A DNA stretch of 19,681 bases from an uncultured Desulfobacterales bacterium (GCA_937925895.1 CALANC010000103.1:1-19681); one strand, 5' to 3'. Shown: positions 8,232 through 18,921, counted from the stretch's first letter. Program-made: numbers and translations. The notes: generated from the sequence alone by a model not told the origin.

Positions 8232-10079
8232 TTGAGTGAATATTTAAAAACCGCAGATGCCGATTGGTACAAGCGACGAATAATCAAGGTGATGTTTTGC
8301 GCTGTTGGGGCTTTTTTTATTCTCTTCATAAGATTGTTTTACCTGCAGGTGATTCAAGGCGAAGAGCTGAAGCGGCTTTCAGAAAACAATTTTATACGAT
8401 TGCAAAGTACCGATGCCTCAAGAGGATTGATTTTTGACCGCAATGGTAACCTACTTGTTGATAACAGGCCGGCGTTTGATCTGAGTATTATTTTAAAAGA
8501 CGCTAAACCGGTTGAGCGTACCATCGAAAAACTGTCCCATTATATCAACGTCCCGCCAACTGAATTTATGGGGAAAATTTCGCCGAAAAAGGGTATTTCG
8601 TTTTACAAACCGATTCTATTGAAGCAAGACATAGGTCGGGATGCGCTTGCAGCTGTAGAAGTTAGGAAATTCGATCTTCCCGGCATTATCGTGGACGTTA
8701 AACCCCGTAGGCATTACCTGTTCGAGCAGAGTACTGCTCATCTGATCGGATATTTAAGCGAAATTAATTCAGATGAGCTCAAATCCGAAAAATATTCTGA
8801 GTATCAGAGCGGAGATTTTATTGGAAAGTTTGGTGTCGAAAAGGCTTTCGAACCTTTTTTGAGGGGTAAAAGCGGGGGGAGACAAGTTGAGGTAAATGTC
8901 ACAGGACAAATTGTTAAAATATTAAAAACGGTTGCTGCTCATCCGGGACAAAATGTTTATCTGACGATTGATCATACTCTGCAGAATAAGGCCGAGGCCC
9001 TTTTGAAGGGCGTGGCAGGTGCTGTAGTAGCTATGGATCCGGAAACAGGGCATATTCTTGTAATGGCCAATTCCCCTTCATTTGACCAGAACGCTTTTGT
9101 TGACGGAATGTCTCATGAACAATGGAATGCTCTCGTATCTAATCCTTTCAGACCGATGGAAAATAAAGCCGTTCAAGGAGAGTACCCGCCGGCATCTACT
9201 TATAAAATGGTGACAGCTATCGCCGGACTCGAAGATAAAATTATAGATAAAACGACAATTTTTAAATGTCCGGGGCATTATAAATATGGCAACCGGGTTT
9301 ATAGATGCTGGAAAAGGGGGGGGCATGGTAACGTTGATATCTTAAAAGCATTAGCTGAATCCTGTGACGTTTTTTTCTATCAGGTAGGACAAAAGCTGGG
9401 CATAGATCGACTCGCATGGTATGCCAAAGCATTTGGTCTTGGCACGCCAACAGGAATTAACCTGGATCATGAAGCTTCCGGACTGGTGCCGACCTCGACT
9501 TGGAAAAGGCGTCGCACCGGAATTGCATGGCAGGGGGGAGAAACGCTTTCGGTAGCCATCGGTCAAGGTTATAACCTTGTGACGCCTTTGCAGATGCTGG
9601 TCCTAACTTCAGCGGTGGCTAATGGTGGATTACGATATAAACCCTTAATAATGAAATCAATTGAAACCGCAGATGGGAAGACTATCCTGAAAAGCAAAAG
9701 TCAAATTTCCGGCAAGCTGCCTGCAAGTAAACAGACATTGGAAATCATTAAAAGAGGTTTGTGGGAAGTCGTAAACACCCAAAAAGGAACTGGACGAATT
9801 GCTTATATTGAAGGTGTTGACGTAAGTGGGAAAACCGGAACAGCACAGGTGGTCGGGCGAAAAGATAACAATGTTCAACCAGAATCCGAAATATCTGATC
9901 ATCTTAAAGCGCATGCATGGTTTGTGTCATATGCCCCCTCAATCGACCCGAAAATAGCTGTTGCGGTCATCATTGAACATGGAGAACATGGATCGAGTGC
10001 GGCAGCACCGATTGCCAAAGAAATAATCAAAACCTATTTAATAAAAGATCCATCCAGCAGGATGAGCAAAGCAAACTGA
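8232..10079 (+). CDS. mrdA: Penicillin-binding protein 2 (elongasome transpeptidase)
   Basis: This class B PBP of 615 residues cross-links peptidoglycan during rod elongation. It has a cytoplasmic N-terminus, a transmembrane helix (about 19-38), a pedestal/dimerisation domain with the family motif ASRGLIFDRNGNLL (62-75), and a transpeptidase domain. The three catalytic motifs are intact: STYK (Ser322-Lys325), SCD (Ser377, the SxN/SxD motif) and KTGTAQ (534-539). Length is standard. The start is TTG at 8232, chosen because MSEYLKTADADWY aligns with the usual beginning of PBP2 and the next Met (residue 21) falls inside the membrane helix. It sits 67 bases after mreD and before rodA, its glycosyltransferase partner. 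Confidence 0.96.
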   Translation: MSEYLKTADADWYKRRIIKVMFCAVGAFFILFIRLFYLQVIQGEELKRLSENNFIRLQSTDASRGLIFDRNGNLLVDNRPAFDLSIILKDAKPVERTIEKLSHYINVPPTEFMGKISPKKGISFYKPILLKQDIGRDALAAVEVRKFDLPGIIVDVKPRRHYLFEQSTAHLIGYLSEINSDELKSEKYSEYQSGDFIGKFGVEKAFEPFLRGKSGGRQVEVNVTGQIVKILKTVAAHPGQNVYLTIDHTLQNKAEALLKGVAGAVVAMDPETGHILVMANSPSFDQNAFVDGMSHEQWNALVSNPFRPMENKAVQGEYPPASTYKMVTAIAGLEDKIIDKTTIFKCPGHYKYGNRVYRCWKRGGHGNVDILKALAESCDVFFYQVGQKLGIDRLAWYAKAFGLGTPTGINLDHEASGLVPTSTWKRRRTGIAWQGGETLSVAIGQGYNLVTPLQMLVLTSAVANGGLRYKPLIMKSIETADGKTILKSKSQISGKLPASKQTLEIIKRGLWEVVNTQKGTGRIAYIEGVDVSGKTGTAQVVGRKDNNVQPESEISDHLKAHAWFVSYAPSIDPKIAVAVIIEHGEHGSSAAAPIAKEIIKTYLIKDPSSRMSKAN

Positions 10080-10159
10080 GTGTGTTAATGACAAATTGGG
10101 AAAGTAATTTAGAGGTTCAAGATTGGGTCCGGTAAATCCGGATGAGGTGTATAACAATT

Positions 10160-11263
10160 ATGTTGGATCGACGGTTTGTCAAATACTTTGATTGGGGTTT
10201 ACTTGGGTTGACCTTATTACTTGGAATTGTCGGCCTTGCCACCCTATACAGCGCCGTAACATCGGCAGCGCCCTCGCCGCAGAAAACACTCTATTTTAAA
10301 CAGTTGATTTGGTATTGTACCGGGATGGCAGTGATGGTTATATCATTTCTTGTCAATTACAAATTGATTGAGCGGTGGGGATATATCATTTACCTTTTAT
10401 GTATTGTCCTTCTGGTGTACGTGCTAATATATGGGAAATATGTCGGAGGAGCGAGGCGATGGATTGTCTTGGGACCCCTATCAATTCAGCCGTCGGAGCT
10501 TGTTAAGATAGCCATTATTATTAGCCTGGCGAAGTATTATTCAAAAGCAGCCGACACCAGAGGTTTGACATTACGGGAACTTTTTTCCCCATTGATTTTG
10601 ACGGCAATTCCTTTTATTCTCATCGTTAAACAACCTGACCTGGGTACAGCCATGCTTCTGGTTTTGATTGCCGGTTTTATGACGGTTTTTGTAAAAATTG
10701 AAAGAAGATCCCTTTTATTTCTCCTATTTTCCGGCGCGCTGCTTGTTCCTCTGGTGTGGTTCTTGCTTAAAGGTTACCAGAAAAGGCGAATATTGACGTT
10801 TTTTAACCCAGACAGCGACCCGCTTGGTGCCGGCTATCATATTATTCAATCGAAAATCGCCATAGGTTCCGGGATAATTTTTGGGAAAGGATATTTGAAA
10901 GGAACTCAAAATGCGCTTTCCTTTTTGCCTGAACAACACACGGATTTTATTTTTTCTGTGTTAGCCGAAGAATGGGGTTTTACCGGTTCGGCGGTCCTTC
11001 TTTTTCTGTTTCTGATGCTCATTATTTACGGGTTGAACGTTGCTTACAGATGCAGAGATCCTTTTGGTATTATCCTTTCAGGAGGAATTACCGCAATGAT
11101 ATTCTGGCAGATTTTCATTAATATCGGAATGGCAATGGGGCTTATGCCTGTTGTGGGTGTACCCTTGCCGTTTATCAGTTATGGAGGGTCGTCAATTATT
11201 ACTATGATGATCTGTATCGGCCTTCTTATGAACGTCAGCATGAGACGGTTTATGATGGAGTGA
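10160..11263 (+). CDS. rodA: Rod shape-determining protein RodA (SEDS glycosyltransferase)
   Basis: This SEDS-family peptidoglycan polymerase works with PBP2 to extend the lateral wall. It has about ten hydrophobic segments. Conserved SEDS stretches include PLSIQPSELVKIAII, KQPDLGTAMLL, the LPEQHTDFIFSVLAEEWGF loop, and the C-terminal GVPLPFISYGGSS. The catalytic-site region around QPSE and the HTDF motif is intact. I prefer the ATG at 10160 (MLDRRFVKYFDWG matches usual RodA starts), with AGGTG about ten bases upstream; an in-frame ATG at 10142 would add six residues. It lies 80 bases after mrdA. Confidence 0.96.
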   Translation: MLDRRFVKYFDWGLLGLTLLLGIVGLATLYSAVTSAAPSPQKTLYFKQLIWYCTGMAVMVISFLVNYKLIERWGYIIYLLCIVLLVYVLIYGKYVGGARRWIVLGPLSIQPSELVKIAIIISLAKYYSKAADTRGLTLRELFSPLILTAIPFILIVKQPDLGTAMLLVLIAGFMTVFVKIERRSLLFLLFSGALLVPLVWFLLKGYQKRRILTFFNPDSDPLGAGYHIIQSKIAIGSGIIFGKGYLKGTQNALSFLPEQHTDFIFSVLAEEWGFTGSAVLLFLFLMLIIYGLNVAYRCRDPFGIILSGGITAMIFWQIFINIGMAMGLMPVVGVPLPFISYGGSSIITMMICIGLLMNVSMRRFMME

Positions 11264-11319
11264 ACGCATCTGGTAGATGAAAAATCTGATATAGGACATT
11301 CTTATCGCAGGAAAATCTT

Positions 11320-11721
11320 ATGAAAAAAACAAAGAAGTCCGACTCTATATCAACTTTTTTTGGCTTTGGTTCTCGCATTAACGGAACGATTGAATTCCAG
11401 AATACCATGCGCCTGGATGGAAACGTTATAGGAAAAATATACGGTGACCGAGGAACGGTAATAATAGGGGAAAAGGCTGTTGTCGAAGCAGAAATAATAG
11501 TTGATGTCGCCATCGTCAAGGGAAAGGTCAATGGTATCATTGAAGCTAGCGAAAGAATAGAGATATATTCTCCGGGGCGAGTTGTAGGTGATATCCAATC
11601 ACCAGTTGTTCTAATTGAAGCCGGTGTCGTGTTTAATGGAAAGTGTGTCATGACAGCAAAAAATGCGCCGATGCAAAAGAGACTAAATCCCTTGAAAAAA
11701 CTAAGTATTAGGGAAGATTAA
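11320..11721 (+). CDS. Bactofilin (polymer-forming cytoskeletal protein)
   Basis: A 133-residue bactofilin. These proteins polymerise without nucleotide into filaments or membrane sheets and often recruit wall-modifying enzymes. The central right-handed beta-helix shows as short hydrophobic/glycine repeats: FGFGSRINGTIEF, MRLDGNVIGKIYG, TVIIGEKAVVEAEI, VDVAIVKGKVNGII, EIYSPGRVVGDIQSPVV. Short, charged, non-structured tails flank the core, as usual. The ATG has AGGA eight bases upstream. Its position 56 bases after rodA suggests it belongs to the shape operon and cooperates with the elongasome, although bactofilins can act independently of MreB. Confidence 0.93.
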   Translation: MKKTKKSDSISTFFGFGSRINGTIEFQNTMRLDGNVIGKIYGDRGTVIIGEKAVVEAEIIVDVAIVKGKVNGIIEASERIEIYSPGRVVGDIQSPVVLIEAGVVFNGKCVMTAKNAPMQKRLNPLKKLSIRED

Positions 11722-11749
11722 AATGGAAAGTAAAAATTGAAAAAAACCT

Positions 11750-11779
11750 TTGACAATATATTAATGCTGATGTTATAGA
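11750..11779 (+). promoter_or_regulatory. Sigma70-type promoter of the ATP synthase operon
   Basis: A perfect -35 TTGACA (11750-11755) is followed after 18 bases by TATAGA (11774-11779, 4 of 6 matches to TATAAT). Transcription would begin near 11786 and give a leader of about 110 bases. The box lies in the 160-base gap between the bactofilin gene and the first ATP synthase gene, the only long gap before the operon. Confidence 0.65.
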
Positions 11780-11896
11780 CGGCTCTTTAATATAAATTTC
11801 TTGCCTTGTGAATTGAAACAACATCCGTTGTAACAAATAAGAATAATAGTTGATTTTAACAACCATCAACAAGTTTCTGCCATGGGGGATACTGGA

Positions 11897-12430
11897 ATGA
11901 TAGTATCTGGTTTAAGCCGGAAATGTTTTGGAGTTAAGGCACTTTTTGCAACCATCTTTATTCTGTACTTTGAAGGAGTCGGGTTTGCTTCAGGAGGTGG
12001 AATAACAGTAATACCTGATGCATCCCTTTTCGTTCAAATTGTCAATTTCCTCCTTATTATATGGATCTTAAACGTCATTTTGTATAAGCCGATTCGCAAC
12101 ATGCTGATTCAAAGAAAGGAAAAAATTGAAGACTCTGAAAAAAACATCGAGGGCTTAAATAAGGATGCAAAAGAAAAAGATGATGCCTTTCTGTCGGGCA
12201 TAAAAGAAGCCAGGGATCAAGGATTAAGTGAAAAGGGCTCTTTAATACAAGCTGCTACGCATGAAGAAAGGGAGATAATAGAAAAAATTAACCAAAAAGC
12301 TCAGGCAGATCTTGCCGAAGTACGCGACAAAATTGCCCGGGATACCGAACAAGTGAGAGAATCTCTTCAAAAGGAAATTGATAGCTTTGCAAATGCTATC
12401 GGCGAGAAAATTTTAGGGAGGGCTGTTTAA
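11897..12430 (+). CDS. atpF': ATP synthase F0 subunit b'
   Basis: Peripheral-stalk subunit b' of F-type ATP synthase, linking membrane F0 to the F1 head through delta. From the ATG at 11897 the protein has 177 residues. An N-terminal hydrophobic segment ends in GFASGGG and looks like a cleavable signal. Then come PDASLFVQIVNFLLIIWILN (the b-type membrane helix) and YKPIRNMLIQRKEKIEDSEKN leading into a long charged coiled coil. PDxSLxxQxxNF is typical for the b' branch. An in-frame ATG at 11882 exists, but GGGGGA lies seven bases before 11897. The stop overlaps the start of the b gene (TAATG). Confidence 0.88.
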   Translation: MIVSGLSRKCFGVKALFATIFILYFEGVGFASGGGITVIPDASLFVQIVNFLLIIWILNVILYKPIRNMLIQRKEKIEDSEKNIEGLNKDAKEKDDAFLSGIKEARDQGLSEKGSLIQAATHEEREIIEKINQKAQADLAEVRDKIARDTEQVRESLQKEIDSFANAIGEKILGRAV

Positions 12431-13038
12431 TGAAGACTTCAAGAAATGGCCGCAAACAATTTATTTTTAATAAAGGCATGGTCTTAATCGTTTTAATCAC
12501 CCTAATTTTTCCCCTAAATGCCGGAATTGCCCTGGCGGCATCCGGCGATGAAGGAGAAGCAAAAGGATGGGGGGCGACGGATACCTACCGGGTGATGAAT
12601 TTTGCAGTTTTGGCCATTGGTCTCTTCTTGCTTTTACGTAAACCGGCGAGCCAGGCGCTCAATGCCAGGATAAAAGGGATTAAGGAACAACTGAGCGACC
12701 TGGAGACAAGAAAAAAAGAGGCCGAGAAGGCGTTGACGGAATACAGTGAAAGGCTTTCCCTTTTGGAGAAGGAGTCTGAAGATATTATTGCGGAGTATAT
12801 CAGACAAGGAAATGAAGCCAAGGTTAGAATTTTAGAAGAAGCGAAACAAGCAGCGGAAAAGCTGGAAGAACAGGCCCGCAGGAATATTGCCCAGGAGTTC
12901 GAACAAGCCAAATTTAAGTTGCAGAAAGAAATACTTGACAAGGCGATTATCAATGCTGAAGCACTCATAACAAAAAAAATTACGGCAGAAGATCAGAATA
13001 CACTGGTAGACGATTATTTAAAGAAGGTGGTGGCATAG
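12430..13038 (+). CDS. atpF: ATP synthase F0 subunit b
   Basis: The second peripheral-stalk subunit, 202 residues. The N-terminus (about 1-36) reads as a classic signal peptide: basic start, hydrophobic MVLIVLITLIFPLNAGI, and cleavage-like ALA-AS. A second hydrophobic helix (YRVMNFAVLAIGLFLLLRKP) is followed by more than 100 residues of Glu/Lys/Ala-rich coiled coil that pairs with b' and binds delta. E. coli b is 156 residues, so the extra length is mostly the N-terminal signal segment. It overlaps the stop of b' by one base and is itself overlapped by the delta start (TAGTG), so translation is probably coupled. Confidence 0.92.
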   Translation: MKTSRNGRKQFIFNKGMVLIVLITLIFPLNAGIALAASGDEGEAKGWGATDTYRVMNFAVLAIGLFLLLRKPASQALNARIKGIKEQLSDLETRKKEAEKALTEYSERLSLLEKESEDIIAEYIRQGNEAKVRILEEAKQAAEKLEEQARRNIAQEFEQAKFKLQKEILDKAIINAEALITKKITAEDQNTLVDDYLKKVVA

Positions 13039-13589
13039 TGAAAAATTTGACGGTTGCACGGCGTTATGCCAAAGCACTTCTCATTATCGGCAAAGAGGAT
13101 GGTCAGGCTGAAACTTACAAAGAAGAGCTCAATACGTTTGCAGGTTTAATTGCAAAGGAAAGAGAGCTTGAACAGGCAATTACGAATCCCCTTTACAATG
13201 TTTCAGACCGGAAAAAGGTGCTGCAAGCAATAATTGATAGGGTCGAGATTTCAAAAGTTATGAAATCTTTTCTGCTGTTGCTGTTTGATAAAGGCCGGAT
13301 TAGTTTTCTTAGTGCTATTAATGAGTTTTATCAAAAACTTGCTGACGAATTAAAAGGAGTGGCACGAGCTAGCTTGGTTTCGGCAACTGAACTTCCGTCC
13401 GAATCCATTGAAAAAATTCGTACAACCCTATCAAAAAAGATAGGTAAAGATATTATTTTGGAGGTTGAGCACGATCCCAACCTCATAGGAGGAGTAGTTT
13501 CCCGGATAGGTGATCTTGTTTTGGACGGAAGCATCAGAACACAATTACTCAATATGAGAGAATCTTTAAAAAGGGGTGAGCGTGTATAA
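13038..13589 (+). CDS. atpH: ATP synthase F1 subunit delta
   Basis: The delta (OSCP-like) subunit of 183 residues clamps the top of the alpha3beta3 head to the b/b' stalk. The N-terminal helical bundle starts with the signature [18 protein letters not shown]. The C-terminal domain carries the conserved [20 protein letters not shown] (145-164). It begins with GTG at 13038, overlapping the b stop by one base, and its TAA overlaps the alpha ATG by one base. Length is typical (about 175-185). Confidence 0.96.
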   Translation: MKNLTVARRYAKALLIIGKEDGQAETYKEELNTFAGLIAKERELEQAITNPLYNVSDRKKVLQAIIDRVEISKVMKSFLLLLFDKGRISFLSAINEFYQKLADELKGVARASLVSATELPSESIEKIRTTLSKKIGKDIILEVEHDPNLIGGVVSRIGDLVLDGSIRTQLLNMRESLKRGERV

Positions 13590-15106
13590 TGGAATTAAAA
13601 GCTGAAGAAATTAGTCAGATAATTAAGGAACAGATTACGGATTACGATAAGAAGGTGGAGTTGAGTGAAACAGGAACCGTCTTGTCGGTAGGTGATGGTA
13701 TTGCCAGAGTATATGGACTTGAAAAAGTCATGGCATTGGAACTGGTCGAATTCTCCGATGGTCTTTTGGGGCTTGTGTTGAACCTTGAAGAGGACAATGT
13801 GGGTGTAGCCATTATGGGGGAAGACATCCATATCAAAGAAGGAGATATGGTTAAACGTACCGGTCGAATCGCTCAGGTTCCGGTAGGAGAAGCGGTATTG
13901 GGTCGAGTTGTTTCAGCAGTAGGAGAGCCATTGGACGGAAAGGGACCCATAGACGCCAAGGAGTTCCGCAGAGTTGAAATGGTGGCGCCGGGTGTTATTG
14001 ATAGAAAAAGCGTTCACGAGCCCATGTATACCGGTCTTAAAGCTATCGATGCTATGACTCCCGTTGGGCGTGGACAGCGTGAGCTTATCATCGGTGATCG
14101 CCAGATCGGTAAAACAGCTCTTGGCGTTGATGCGATCATCAACCAGAAAGATACGGATATTTTCTGTATTTATGTGGCTTGCGGTCAGAAACAATCGACG
14201 GTTGCTCAGGTTGTTGCCACTCTGGAAAAACACGGAGCCATGGAGTATACCACGGTGATTTCAGCATCTGCCAGTGACCCGGCGACATTGCAGTATATTG
14301 CACCCTATACCGGATGTGCCATGGGGGAATATTTCCGGGACAATAACCAGCATGCACTCATCATTTATGACGATCTTTCGAAACAGGCGGCAGCCTACCG
14401 TCAAGTTTCTCTTCTCTTGCGGCGCCCACCAGGCCGCGAAGCTTACCCTGGTGATATTTTTTACAATCATTCTCGACTACTGGAAAGAGCAGCAAAACTC
14501 AATGACGAATTGGGCGCCGGCTCTCTTACGGCACTTCCGATTATCGAAACCCAAGCAGGTGACGTGTCGGCATACATTCCGACCAATGTTATTTCCATTA
14601 CGGATGGACAGATATATGTTGAACCCAGCCTGTTTTTTGCCGGTGTACGGCCTTCAATCAATGTCGGGCTGTCCGTATCACGGGTTGGTGGCGCAGCCCA
14701 GGTTAAAGCCATGAAACAGGTGGCCGGCACCCTACGACTGGATATGGCTCAGTACCGTGAACTTGAGGCGTTTGCAGCTTTTGGAAGCGACCTCGATGCA
14801 GCCACCCAAGCACAGTTAACAAGGGGTGAAAGGCTTGTTGAAATTCTTAAGCAGCCTCAATACCAACCGTTGACAATGGAAAAACAAGTCATGATTCTTT
14901 ATGCCGGGACACGGGGTTTTCTGGACAATTATCCAACCGATGTCATAGAAAAATATGAGGCCGGGTTGTACCCGTTCGTCGAAGACCGGTATCCTCAGAT
15001 ATATGCTGAATTGAAAGAGAAACAAGAGATAAGCGATGAGTTGGATAAGATGATGGATGAGGCCCTAAAAGCCTATGATGAGGAGTTTAAGGACACCATC
15101 GCCTAG
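13589..15106 (+). CDS. atpA: ATP synthase F1 subunit alpha
   Basis: The non-catalytic nucleotide-binding subunit of F1, 505 residues, the usual length. An N-terminal delta-binding helix is followed by a beta-barrel ([16 protein letters not shown]), then the nucleotide domain with Walker A GDRQIGKT (169-176, Lys175) and the [17 protein letters not shown] segment carrying the Walker B aspartates. The family signature [14 protein letters not shown] is present near residue 370. The gene overlaps atpH by one base and is 59 bases from atpG, which has its own AAGG ribosome binding site. Confidence 0.99.
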   Translation: MELKAEEISQIIKEQITDYDKKVELSETGTVLSVGDGIARVYGLEKVMALELVEFSDGLLGLVLNLEEDNVGVAIMGEDIHIKEGDMVKRTGRIAQVPVGEAVLGRVVSAVGEPLDGKGPIDAKEFRRVEMVAPGVIDRKSVHEPMYTGLKAIDAMTPVGRGQRELIIGDRQIGKTALGVDAIINQKDTDIFCIYVACGQKQSTVAQVVATLEKHGAMEYTTVISASASDPATLQYIAPYTGCAMGEYFRDNNQHALIIYDDLSKQAAAYRQVSLLLRRPPGREAYPGDIFYNHSRLLERAAKLNDELGAGSLTALPIIETQAGDVSAYIPTNVISITDGQIYVEPSLFFAGVRPSINVGLSVSRVGGAAQVKAMKQVAGTLRLDMAQYRELEAFAAFGSDLDAATQAQLTRGERLVEILKQPQYQPLTMEKQVMILYAGTRGFLDNYPTDVIEKYEAGLYPFVEDRYPQIYAELKEKQEISDELDKMMDEALKAYDEEFKDTIA

Positions 15107-15165
15107 TAGACATTGGAATGACGCTTAACCGATAACGGACAATTTGACTTATAAGGCAGATCTGT

Positions 15166-16059
15166 ATGGCAACGTTAAAAGAGGTTAAAACAAAAATATC
15201 TGCGGTAAAGAAAACAAGGCAGATCACCAAAGCCATGAACATGGTGGCGGCATCCAAATTGCGCGGCGCCCAGGCAGACATGGAAGGGTTTAGGCCTTAT
15301 TCCGGAAAATTCGAAGAGGTTCTCGGGAGCCTGTTGGAAAAAGTTGATGAGGAAGTCAGTTCCTTGCTCATTCCCTGTGAAGAAGTTAATCAAATCCATC
15401 TTGTTTTGTGTACTTCTGACAGAGGCCTTTGTGGTGGTTTCAATTCCAACCTGATCTTAAAGGCTAATTCTTTTATTAAGGATAGATCGGAAAGCGAGGT
15501 AGAATTCTCATTTACCAATTTTGGGAAAAAGGGCCGAGACTGGTGCCGAAATAACAATTATACTATCATCAGCGAGCATTTAGGCGTCGTGGGAGGGAAA
15601 TTCAAGTTCAACGTTGCAGCGGTATCCGGACGTCAATTGATTGAAGGGTTTCAAAATGGATCTTACGATGAGGTATATTTAATTTACTCTGAATTCGTAA
15701 GCATGGCGCGCCAGGTTCCTGTGCTCAAACAGATTCTGCCGATACCTTCGCTGGAAGTTGTTGAAGATGAGGTCGAAGATGAGGAGAAGCCTTATTTAGC
15801 CGAGCATATCTGTGAACCCTCGCTTGCAGAACTTGTAAGAGAAATGTTGCCAAAGAGTGTTTATATTCAGCTATATAGCGCCTTGTTGGAAACATCTACC
15901 AGCGAACATGCTGCGCGTATGACGGCTATGGATAATGCAACCAATGCTTGTAACGACATGCTGGAAAATCTTACCCTGGTATATAATAAGGCCCGGCAGG
16001 CAGCCATTACGGCGGAATTGATGGATATTGTCGGTGGTGCCGAGGCTCTTAGAGGGTAA
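15166..16059 (+). CDS. atpG: ATP synthase F1 subunit gamma
   Basis: The rotor shaft that turns inside the alpha3beta3 head, 297 residues, a normal length. The N-terminal helix MATLKEVKTKISAVKKTRQI followed by TKAMNMVAASKLR and the C-terminal DNATNACNDMLENLTLVYNK helix form the antiparallel coiled coil; both are diagnostic. The central Rossmann-like domain holds SDRGLCGGFNSN (about 82-93). An acidic insert (EDEVEDEEKPY, around residue 205) varies between species. Confidence 0.98.
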   Translation: MATLKEVKTKISAVKKTRQITKAMNMVAASKLRGAQADMEGFRPYSGKFEEVLGSLLEKVDEEVSSLLIPCEEVNQIHLVLCTSDRGLCGGFNSNLILKANSFIKDRSESEVEFSFTNFGKKGRDWCRNNNYTIISEHLGVVGGKFKFNVAAVSGRQLIEGFQNGSYDEVYLIYSEFVSMARQVPVLKQILPIPSLEVVEDEVEDEEKPYLAEHICEPSLAELVREMLPKSVYIQLYSALLETSTSEHAARMTAMDNATNACNDMLENLTLVYNKARQAAITAELMDIVGGAEALRG

Positions 16060-16135
16060 ACCAGGAGAAAAGCCAAGCGTTTTATTGGAATAACAGATGA
16101 GAATAATGAGTATAAATAGATGTGGAGGTCAATAG

Positions 16136-17554
<1,419 letters not shown>

Positions 17555-17569
17555 TAACGAGGGCAACAT

Positions 17570-17980
17570 ATGGCTGAAAGTATTCGATTAGAAGTTGTCA
17601 CCCCTGAACAGGCTGTTATAGATGAAGACGCTCAAATTGTTGTGGCTCCCGGTAGTTTAGGAGAGTTTGGTGTGCTCATAGGCCACACGCCTTTTTTGAC
17701 CTCCCTTAAAGTGGGTACTTTATACTATAAAGATGTGAACGGAGATGAAAGGCACCTTTTTGTTAGTGGAGGATTTGCCGAGGCGCTTCCTGATAAGGTC
17801 ACAGTGCTTGCCGAGTCAGCTGAAAGGAGGCGTGATATAGATGCCGAAAGAGCCAAAGCTGCCATGGAGCGTGCAACTGAACGTTTGGAAAAAAAAGATG
17901 AGAACATCGATTATGTCAGGGCTCAGGCAGCTTTGGATAGAGCCATGCATCGTTTGAAGCTCTTGGGAACTATAAAATAA
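17570..17980 (+). CDS. atpC: ATP synthase F1 subunit epsilon
   Basis: The 136-residue epsilon subunit connects gamma to the c-ring and can inhibit ATP hydrolysis through its C-terminal helices. The N-terminal beta sandwich shows the conserved EVVTPEQAVIDEDAQIVVAP, GSLGEFGVLIGHTPFLTSLK and LFVSGGFAEALPDKVTVLAE. The C-terminal two-helix arm (AERAKAAMERATERLE, then YVRAQAALDRAMHRLKLL) is present in full, so regulation by arm extension is possible. It is the last gene of the operon and is followed by a terminator. Confidence 0.97.
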   Translation: MAESIRLEVVTPEQAVIDEDAQIVVAPGSLGEFGVLIGHTPFLTSLKVGTLYYKDVNGDERHLFVSGGFAEALPDKVTVLAESAERRRDIDAERAKAAMERATERLEKKDENIDYVRAQAALDRAMHRLKLLGTIK

Positions 17981-18027
17981 TTGACATTAGACTCGTTTTA
18001 ACTTGAATTGACCCCGCGATTTTAATT

Positions 18028-18061
18028 AAGGGCATGCTGAACATTTGGCTTGCCCTTTTTT
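18028..18061 (+). terminator. Intrinsic terminator of the ATP synthase operon
   Basis: AAGGGCA (18028-18034) pairs perfectly with TGCCCTT (18051-18057). The stem extends inward by a GC/GC pair across one T-T mismatch, and the 3' arm runs into TTTTTT (18056-18061). It lies about 50 bases after the epsilon stop codon. Confidence 0.8.
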
Positions 18062-18104
18062 GATACCTGAATCTTGTATATGAAGGCCTCCGACTCGTGC
18101 AAGG

Positions 18105-18134
18105 TGATATAATACCAGGGAATTTGCATATAAT
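18105..18134 (+). promoter_or_regulatory. Candidate promoter region of the GlmU-like gene
   Basis: A perfect TATAAT at 18108-18113 is preceded by TGA, giving an extended -10 (TG-N-TATAAT). A second TATAAT lies at 18129-18134. No convincing -35 sits at 16-18 bases from either. The region lies between the upstream terminator and the ATG at 18157. Confidence 0.45.
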
Positions 18135-18156
18135 TTGATAAAAAACAGGAACAAAA

Positions 18157-18921
18157 ATGGAATTAATTGAAAGACATACGGCTGTGATTATACTTGCCGC
18201 CGGTTTGGGCAAACGTATGAAGTCGGATAAGGCCAAAGTGCTGCATAACATCCTCGACAAACCCATGGTGATGTATGTGGTTGAAACAGCAAAAAAAGTA
18301 GCCGGAGATAACGTGATTGTGGTTGTCGGCAATCAGGCTGAAAAAGTTCGAAAAACCGTATCAGAAAGCCAAAAAGTTGTTTTTGCCCTGCAGAAAAGCC
18401 AAATGGGGACAGGCCATGCGGTTATCTGTGCGCTTCCTCAGATTCCCGGCCATATCAAGCAAGTGATTATTTTGTGCGGTGACGTACCCGCGCTAACAGC
18501 CGACACTGTCAATCGACTTTTGAATGATCATAAAAAAGCCGAACGAGATATAACACTTTTGGCGATCGAAATCGATAAGCCCAAAGGCTATGGGAGGGTC
18601 ATTTTTGATAAAAACGGATGGGCGATAGGCATCGTGGAAGAAGCAGATGCAACCGAGGAACAGAAAAAGATCAAAACGATCAACACCGGCATCTATTGTG
18701 TAAAGAAGGACTTTTTATTTGATTCATTGAAGAAAATAAGACCCGATAACATACAAAAAGAGTTTTATCTCACCGATATTGTCAGTGTGGCGCATAAAGA
18801 GAGAAAAAATATCGGTGTGGTCATGGGAGCAGATGTTGAAGAATTTATGGGGGTCAACGACCACAACGATCTAATAAAAGTTGAAAATGTTATGCGCAGC
18901 AGGTCAGGTAATATATCTTGA
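18157..18921 (+). CDS. Single-domain UDP-GlcNAc pyrophosphorylase-like nucleotidyltransferase
   Basis: A 254-residue nucleotidyltransferase matching the N-terminal half of GlmU, which makes UDP-GlcNAc from UTP and GlcNAc-1-phosphate for peptidoglycan and LPS. Motifs present are LAAGLGKRMKSDKAKVLH (13-30), GTGHAV (84-89), GDVP (108-111), GYGR (144-147), NTG (176-178), EFYLTD (202-207) and GVND (232-235). Two differences from the usual LAAGxGTRMxSxxPK signature are Lys19 for Thr and Ala26 for Pro. The C-terminal left-handed beta-helix acetyltransferase domain of bifunctional GlmU (about 450 residues in all) is absent, with a clean stop and a new promoter right after, so this is a natural one-domain protein rather than a truncation. 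GlcN-1-phosphate acetylation must be done by another protein. Another sugar-phosphate substrate is possible. Confidence 0.85.
   Translation: MELIERHTAVIILAAGLGKRMKSDKAKVLHNILDKPMVMYVVETAKKVAGDNVIVVVGNQAEKVRKTVSESQKVVFALQKSQMGTGHAVICALPQIPGHIKQVIILCGDVPALTADTVNRLLNDHKKAERDITLLAIEIDKPKGYGRVIFDKNGWAIGIVEEADATEEQKKIKTINTGIYCVKKDFLFDSLKKIRPDNIQKEFYLTDIVSVAHKERKNIGVVMGADVEEFMGVNDHNDLIKVENVMRSRSGNIS

Noticed and set aside
9078-9566. Overlapping open frames opposite mrdA and similar shadows opposite atpA, atpD and atpF
   Set aside because: They lie antisense to strongly conserved genes and lack their own ribosome sites or family features.
14274-14714. 146-codon + strand frame inside atpA
   Set aside because: It lies in another frame within the fully conserved alpha-subunit gene, and its translation has no sensible composition.
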